From Glomus cerebriforme (taxonomy: Eukaryota > Glomeromycota > Glomeromycetes > Glomerales > Glomeraceae), in contig QKYT01000721.1 of the NCBI GenBank assembly GCA_003550305.1, forward strand, positions 45,320-55,453: a stretch of DNA of 10,134 nucleotides, read 5' to 3'. Every line of letters begins with the position of its first letter. The first letter of the stretch is position 1. The notes under the pieces were generated by a model. That model had not been told where the DNA came from and searched no databases. It worked only from the letters and a program-made list of their open reading frames with translations. This document shows, piece after piece, positions 6,993-10,134 of the stretch. A program made the position numbers and the translations under genes.

Positions 6993-7687
6993 ATATAAAT
7001 TGAATCATTATTCGCAAATAATTTCTTATGTGGACTTCCAAATTTGAAAAAAAAGAAATATTTTTATTGTTTTAGTAAAAACAATAATTAACAATTTAGT
7101 TTTCTCTATTTATGAAAATTCAAGAAAAAATTAGGTTAAAATAATTATAATTCACATTTATAATATTTCTTTACAAATTTTGCAGGAAAAAATCATCCAT
7201 AATCTGTTTTTCATTGTAAACTTTTGATTATTAAGATTGATCTATTCTTGTTTTTTTTTTGCTTAAAGAGTAATTTAATTTTTTTTTGGGAATAAAATTT
7301 AGAGTCTTGTTACATCGCTAAAGCCTAGAGTAAGGCGCACTTTTCCAAAGATCGAATTATGTTAGGATTGATCATAGTCTAATGGAATTTTCTGTTAAAT
7401 AAAATAAGAAATTTTGGTGGTTGGTTTTTTATTGTAAGATTCAAGCTTAATTGGTAATTTCGCTTTTTAAAAAAATTTTTTTTTAGGAACACGGTCGACT
7501 TCTTTGATTTCAGTTATTATTAATACAAAAATGTGTTAACTTCGCAAATAAGCATTTCTTAAAATTTAATACAATTCTTTATTATTATAGATTGACAGTA
7601 TAAATAACAACACTTTTGCACTTATTTTTTGTTTTGTCGTAACTTAATAGACATTTACTACGTTGGACAAGTTAATTTGGTTTATGT
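6993..7687. other. AT-rich spacer, nothing recognised
   Basis: Homopolymer-rich intergenic DNA with no coding character on either strand. AATAAA at 7291-7296 is about 400 nt past the BTB stop and too far to be a confident poly(A) signal. Confidence 0.5.
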
Positions 7688-7856
7688 CACGTGATTGGCG
7701 TAGCAATTTTTTGTTCGATGCCATGTGAGATAAATCTTCAACCCTACTCATAATCCTCTGATGTCATATGGTGTAATACATGGCATAGGTCGTACGCTAC
7801 ATGTTTTCATCATCTGACTCATTAAAAAGTGGCTTAAAATTTTTACTTCTATATAA
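7688..7856 (+). promoter_or_regulatory. Promoter-like region: CACGTG, CCAAT-type box, TGACTCA and TATATAA
   Basis: CACGTG (7688-7693) runs directly into ATTGG (7694-7698), then TGACTCA (7815-7821) and TATATAA (7850-7856), 83 nt before the ATG at 7939. Order and spacing fit a fungal RNA polymerase II promoter and suggest that the downstream gene was once expressed. Factor identity (bHLH, HAP/CBF, Gcn4-type) is inferred from consensus only. Confidence 0.45.
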
Positions 7857-7938
7857 CGATAAATCTTCTTGTTACGTCTTGAAATTTTGACTGCAATATT
7901 TTTTTTCCTTTCTATATTCGGGTTTTACATATTTAAAC

Positions 7939-8801
7939 ATGTCAAGAGAAAGTTATTTTAAAGAGACTGGACCGTCAGAATGGTCACTTGTCGGTTTCTT
8001 GAAATGGAAATCCCAGCCATCTGATGTCTTACAAATGTCAATTGAATATAGTGCCTGGAAGAAACTTGTTGAAAATATTGCTGATACCTCTCATCTATAT
8101 AATGATTCTGTATCGCAAAGGGCTCAAATTGGAATCTTCATTTTAAGGTGAAAACATTTGGAATCTGTTGGACGAGCCTTGATCCCACCATTTCGTTATG
8201 GATCTTGGCAGGATGCCTCAGTCTATTGTTGGACACATTTGGGTGGTCCCTGAGTCAGACCAAGTTATGGCCCCTGCGCCTTCCAATCTGTCACTATCTG
8301 TCACTGCGTCCAAGCATATACTGTGTTCTTACTCGTGCTCAAAGAACCATGAAAAGCATAATGGAACTTCAAGAGAATCCTGAAGCTTACTCAAACCCTA
8401 AAAAGTTCCTTCCATTGCCATTACCATTCCTTGGCGAACGAAAACCAGTAGAGAGATTCTCTATTAACGATGATAAGTTTATATACATAGGACGAAAGGC
8501 ATTTGTCAATGTTCTAAACACTATTAATGAACTTAAACGTGGGTGTGGTTATATGGATTGCTTTATTTATTGCAGTAGTTGCTATTGATTCAGAGCACTA
8601 ACTGCATTTCCTGAATCTTAGGATGACAAAAATTCAGAAAAAGTACAGAATTTCTGGGATCAACAAAAAAATCTCTGATCTTGATATGAACAGCTTACTA
8701 GTTATGCACATTCACAAGAAGTATCGAATGGAGTAAAATTACAGACAAATTATAAACAAGAGAACAAAGTAAGGGAAATGCATCTATACGCAAGAAGGTA
8801 A
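7939..8801 (+). pseudogene. Degraded crinkler-like P-loop protein gene
   Basis: The first frame starts at ATG 7939 (SEWSLVGFLKWKSQPSDV, 70 residues) and stops at TGA 8149-8151. That frame continues coherently (PPFRYGSWQDASVYCWTHLG) to TGA 8251-8253. A second frame is open from about 8148 to TGA 8586-8588 and carries FLPLPLPF, FSINDDKFIYIGRKAF and VLNTINELKRGCGYM. In crinkler (CRN)-type proteins of Rhizophagus, as I recall them, this segment leads straight into a FIYGxxGxGKS Walker A loop. Here the loop reads FIYCSSCY and ends in a stop, so no nucleotide-binding loop could form. The same frame continues past stops at 8619, 8676 and 8682 (VQNFWDQQKNL, then SYAHSQEVSNGVK) to TAA 8799-8801. In total there is one frameshift, several stops and an apparent internal deletion. 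CRN proteins are host- or self-nuclear-directed effectors in other organisms. The family call is from memory; the broken state is clear. Confidence 0.45.
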
Positions 8802-9090
8802 AAATTCTAGGTAGTAGAGTTAAGAGAACATAAAAAGTTCATGTACATTTCCTATATTTAAACAAAAAAATGTGTGAAGAGCACTACGAAACTAAAGGAA
8901 ATGCTATACATAAGGCGACAGCTCTACATTATGGGCCAAAGTAGGAAACCATCGGATGTTTCAGACTAATAGAAAACTACACATAAAATTTGCTTCATTG
9001 TTTTCTCTAAAGACAAATAAAATTTTCAAGACCAAAAAATGATAGCGAAAAATCATCTTCTGAGTTTGAGTTTCCTTTCTCTTCTCTTAA
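8802..9090. other. Spacer between two broken genes
   Basis: Mixed composition, less AT-extreme than other spacers. One short plus-strand stretch reads as protein (HYETKGNAIHKATALHYG, near 8881-8935) before stops, so this may be further decayed coding sequence of the preceding or following gene. No firm feature. Confidence 0.3.
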
Positions 9091-9722
9091 GATGAAAAAA
9101 TTACTTTTGATTTTACCAACATTGAAAGGAGTTGCTTCAAGAACTGACAAATGAGGTATGCCACGTATCAATTGTCCTTATGCTTTTATTTTCCGTATCT
9201 CATGATACGCATCCTTTTTTTTAGTGGATAGTTGATACTATCAATGTGTCACAAAGATTTAGAAAATACCAGATAGAAGTACTTGAGAAAGCAAAAACTG
9301 GAGGATTGAAATATGATGACATGCAATTTTGTAAGTGTTCGTAAAATTGACAATAGTCAATGATTTATGTTGTTCATTTTTTCCTGTTATTTTTAGAGCT
9401 TTATAATGGTATTCCACTGGCCCTGTCTTTTACTATCGAAGAATAGAGCAATTATGTCCACTAACCCATACAAGATTCAAGAATCTTCTCTTTCACAGGA
9501 AATTTTACTACATCTGTGTGAAGCATATCATGACCATTTTTTAAGTAAAGATGTCTTTATGAATGACGAATTAAGCAGAATAATGGTGCATTCAATGATT
9601 TATAAGTTAACCCATTTTATAATAATTACATTTTAATATTTTTTTTAACACATTACAGATATAACTATATTCTGGACATTGCGTCACAAATATCAGTAAT
9701 TTTGGTTATCGCATTTACCTAG
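9091..9722 (+). pseudogene. Broken multi-exon gene of unknown family
   Basis: Segments 9091-9155, 9225-9330, 9397-9605 and perhaps 9659-9722 read as protein between plausible introns. The introns are 9156-9224 (GTATGC...TTTAG), 9331-9396 (GTAAGT...TTTAG) and, with a poor GTTAAC donor, 9606-9658 (...ACAG). Content includes ITFDFTNIE, then KELLQELTNE in the next frame after a likely one-base loss at about 9126, then WIVDTINVSQRFRKYQ and TGGLKYDDMQF. The third segment begins with a junction TAG, gives LYNGIPLALSFTIEE, and shifts frame again to a long run (NPYKIQESSLSQEILLHL, SKDVFMNDELSRIMVHS). Two frameshifts and a junction stop argue for a pseudogene unless splicing differs. No domain is recognised. 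It could be the 3' end of the crinkler-like gene or a separate gene. Confidence 0.4.
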
Positions 9723-9749
9723 TAAAATAGATATATTTATGGTGTGACA

Positions 9750-9755
9750 AATAAA
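9750..9755 (+). terminator. Candidate poly(A) signal after the unknown broken gene
   Basis: AATAAA 28 nt after the last in-frame stop (TAG 9720-9722) of the reading described for 9091-9722. Support is positional only. Confidence 0.3.
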
Positions 9756-10056
9756 AATAATTTTTTAATTAAGTCTTTATTTATTTAATTATTTTCATTC
9801 ATTATATGTTAGCCTGATCTTTCATCCGAAATCTATTGTTCAAAGAACTATACATAGTCTTTTGAATTAAATTAAATTAGAGTCAAAGTTATAAATTAAG
9901 ATAAATGATAATAATATCGGATCATGATTTTTGAGTAAATTATTGCGGCGAAGGATTTACGATCATCTAACAGCAAAATCATGTAAAATTATTTTCGGAT
10001 AATTTTATTCAATTACTAAAGACATTTATTACTTATTTACACCGCTAAAAGATTTG
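9756..10056. other. AT-rich spacer with one imperfect hairpin
   Basis: The only structure seen is TTCAAAGAACT (9839-9849) facing AGTCTTTTGAA (9856-9866), an 11-bp stem with two mismatches and a 6-nt loop. The DNA from about 9940 to 9985 is slightly richer in G+C. No coding region is supported before about 10000. Confidence 0.35.
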
Positions 10057-10134
10057 ATGGCTGATAGAAGTACTAAAATGGAAAAGCTTGATTTGGAAAT
10101 GGAAAAGTTTGATAATGTAATCAGTAAATCAATG
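10057..10134 (+). CDS. Possible start of a coding region with coiled-coil character, 3' partial
   Basis: ATG at 10057 opens 26 codons to the window end (MADRSTKMEKLDLEMEKFDN, then VISKSM). The sequence is charged with heptad-like spacing of hydrophobics, suggesting a coiled coil. Codons 8-14 and 15-21 (10078-10098, 10099-10119) are near repeats of one 21-bp unit, MEKLDLE and MEKFDNV. The frame is also open upstream to a TAA near 9996-9998, so this could be an internal exon rather than the true start. The family is unknown and only 78 nt are visible. Confidence 0.35.
   Translation, partial: MADRSTKMEKLDLEMEKFDNVISKSM

Noticed and set aside
7696..7722. Box A-like TGGCGTAGCAAT and box B-like TGTTCGATGCC suggesting a tRNA
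   Set aside because: The two boxes are only about 4 nt apart, and no cloverleaf arms or anticodon stem can be drawn.
8198..8383. 61-codon plus-strand frame in the crinkler-like region
   Set aside because: Third overlapping frame in a stretch open in all three. The neighbouring frames carry the family-like segments at their ends, so this one is probably a shadow, though the point of frameshift is not resolved.

Overview
The window looks like nuclear DNA of an arbuscular mycorrhizal fungus (Glomeromycotina, most likely Rhizophagus or a close relative). This is an inference. It rests on the strong AT bias with long T/A runs, short introns of about 50-80 nt with GT...YAG ends, an intact BTB-BACK-TLDc protein of the kind greatly expanded in these fungi, and fragments resembling other expanded families (crinkler-like P-loop protein, class 3 lipase). 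No prokaryotic or organellar features were seen.

Layout. 1-698: 3' end of a proline-rich, probably secreted and GPI-anchored wall protein gene with one intron. 699-2400: AT-rich spacer containing a GC-richer island (about 1200-1412) and a tandem array of three candidate micro-exons (1455-1706) whose pattern of change looks protein-constrained. 2418-3208: a broken gene weakly resembling a class 3 lipase. 3489-4137: a broken, unrecognised coding region on the minus strand. 4190-5410: AT-rich spacer holding a promoter-like module, a direct repeat that brackets two hairpins, short tandem repeats and the promoter of the next gene. 5414-6895: the one complete, intact gene, BTB-BACK-TLDc, two exons, 467 residues. 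6896-7687: spacer with a small GC-richer hairpin element. 7688-8801: promoter-like sequence followed by a degraded crinkler-like P-loop gene. 9091-9722: remains of an unrecognised multi-exon gene. 10057-10134: possible 5' end of a coding region with a coiled-coil start.

The genes do not form a pathway. The picture is an accessory region: one functional member of an expanded family, one surface protein gene, and at least four decayed coding regions, separated by low-complexity DNA and candidate dispersed repeats. The observations most worth checking are the micro-exon array, the repeat-bracketed hairpins at 4473-4634, and the promoter motifs shared between distant spots in the window.
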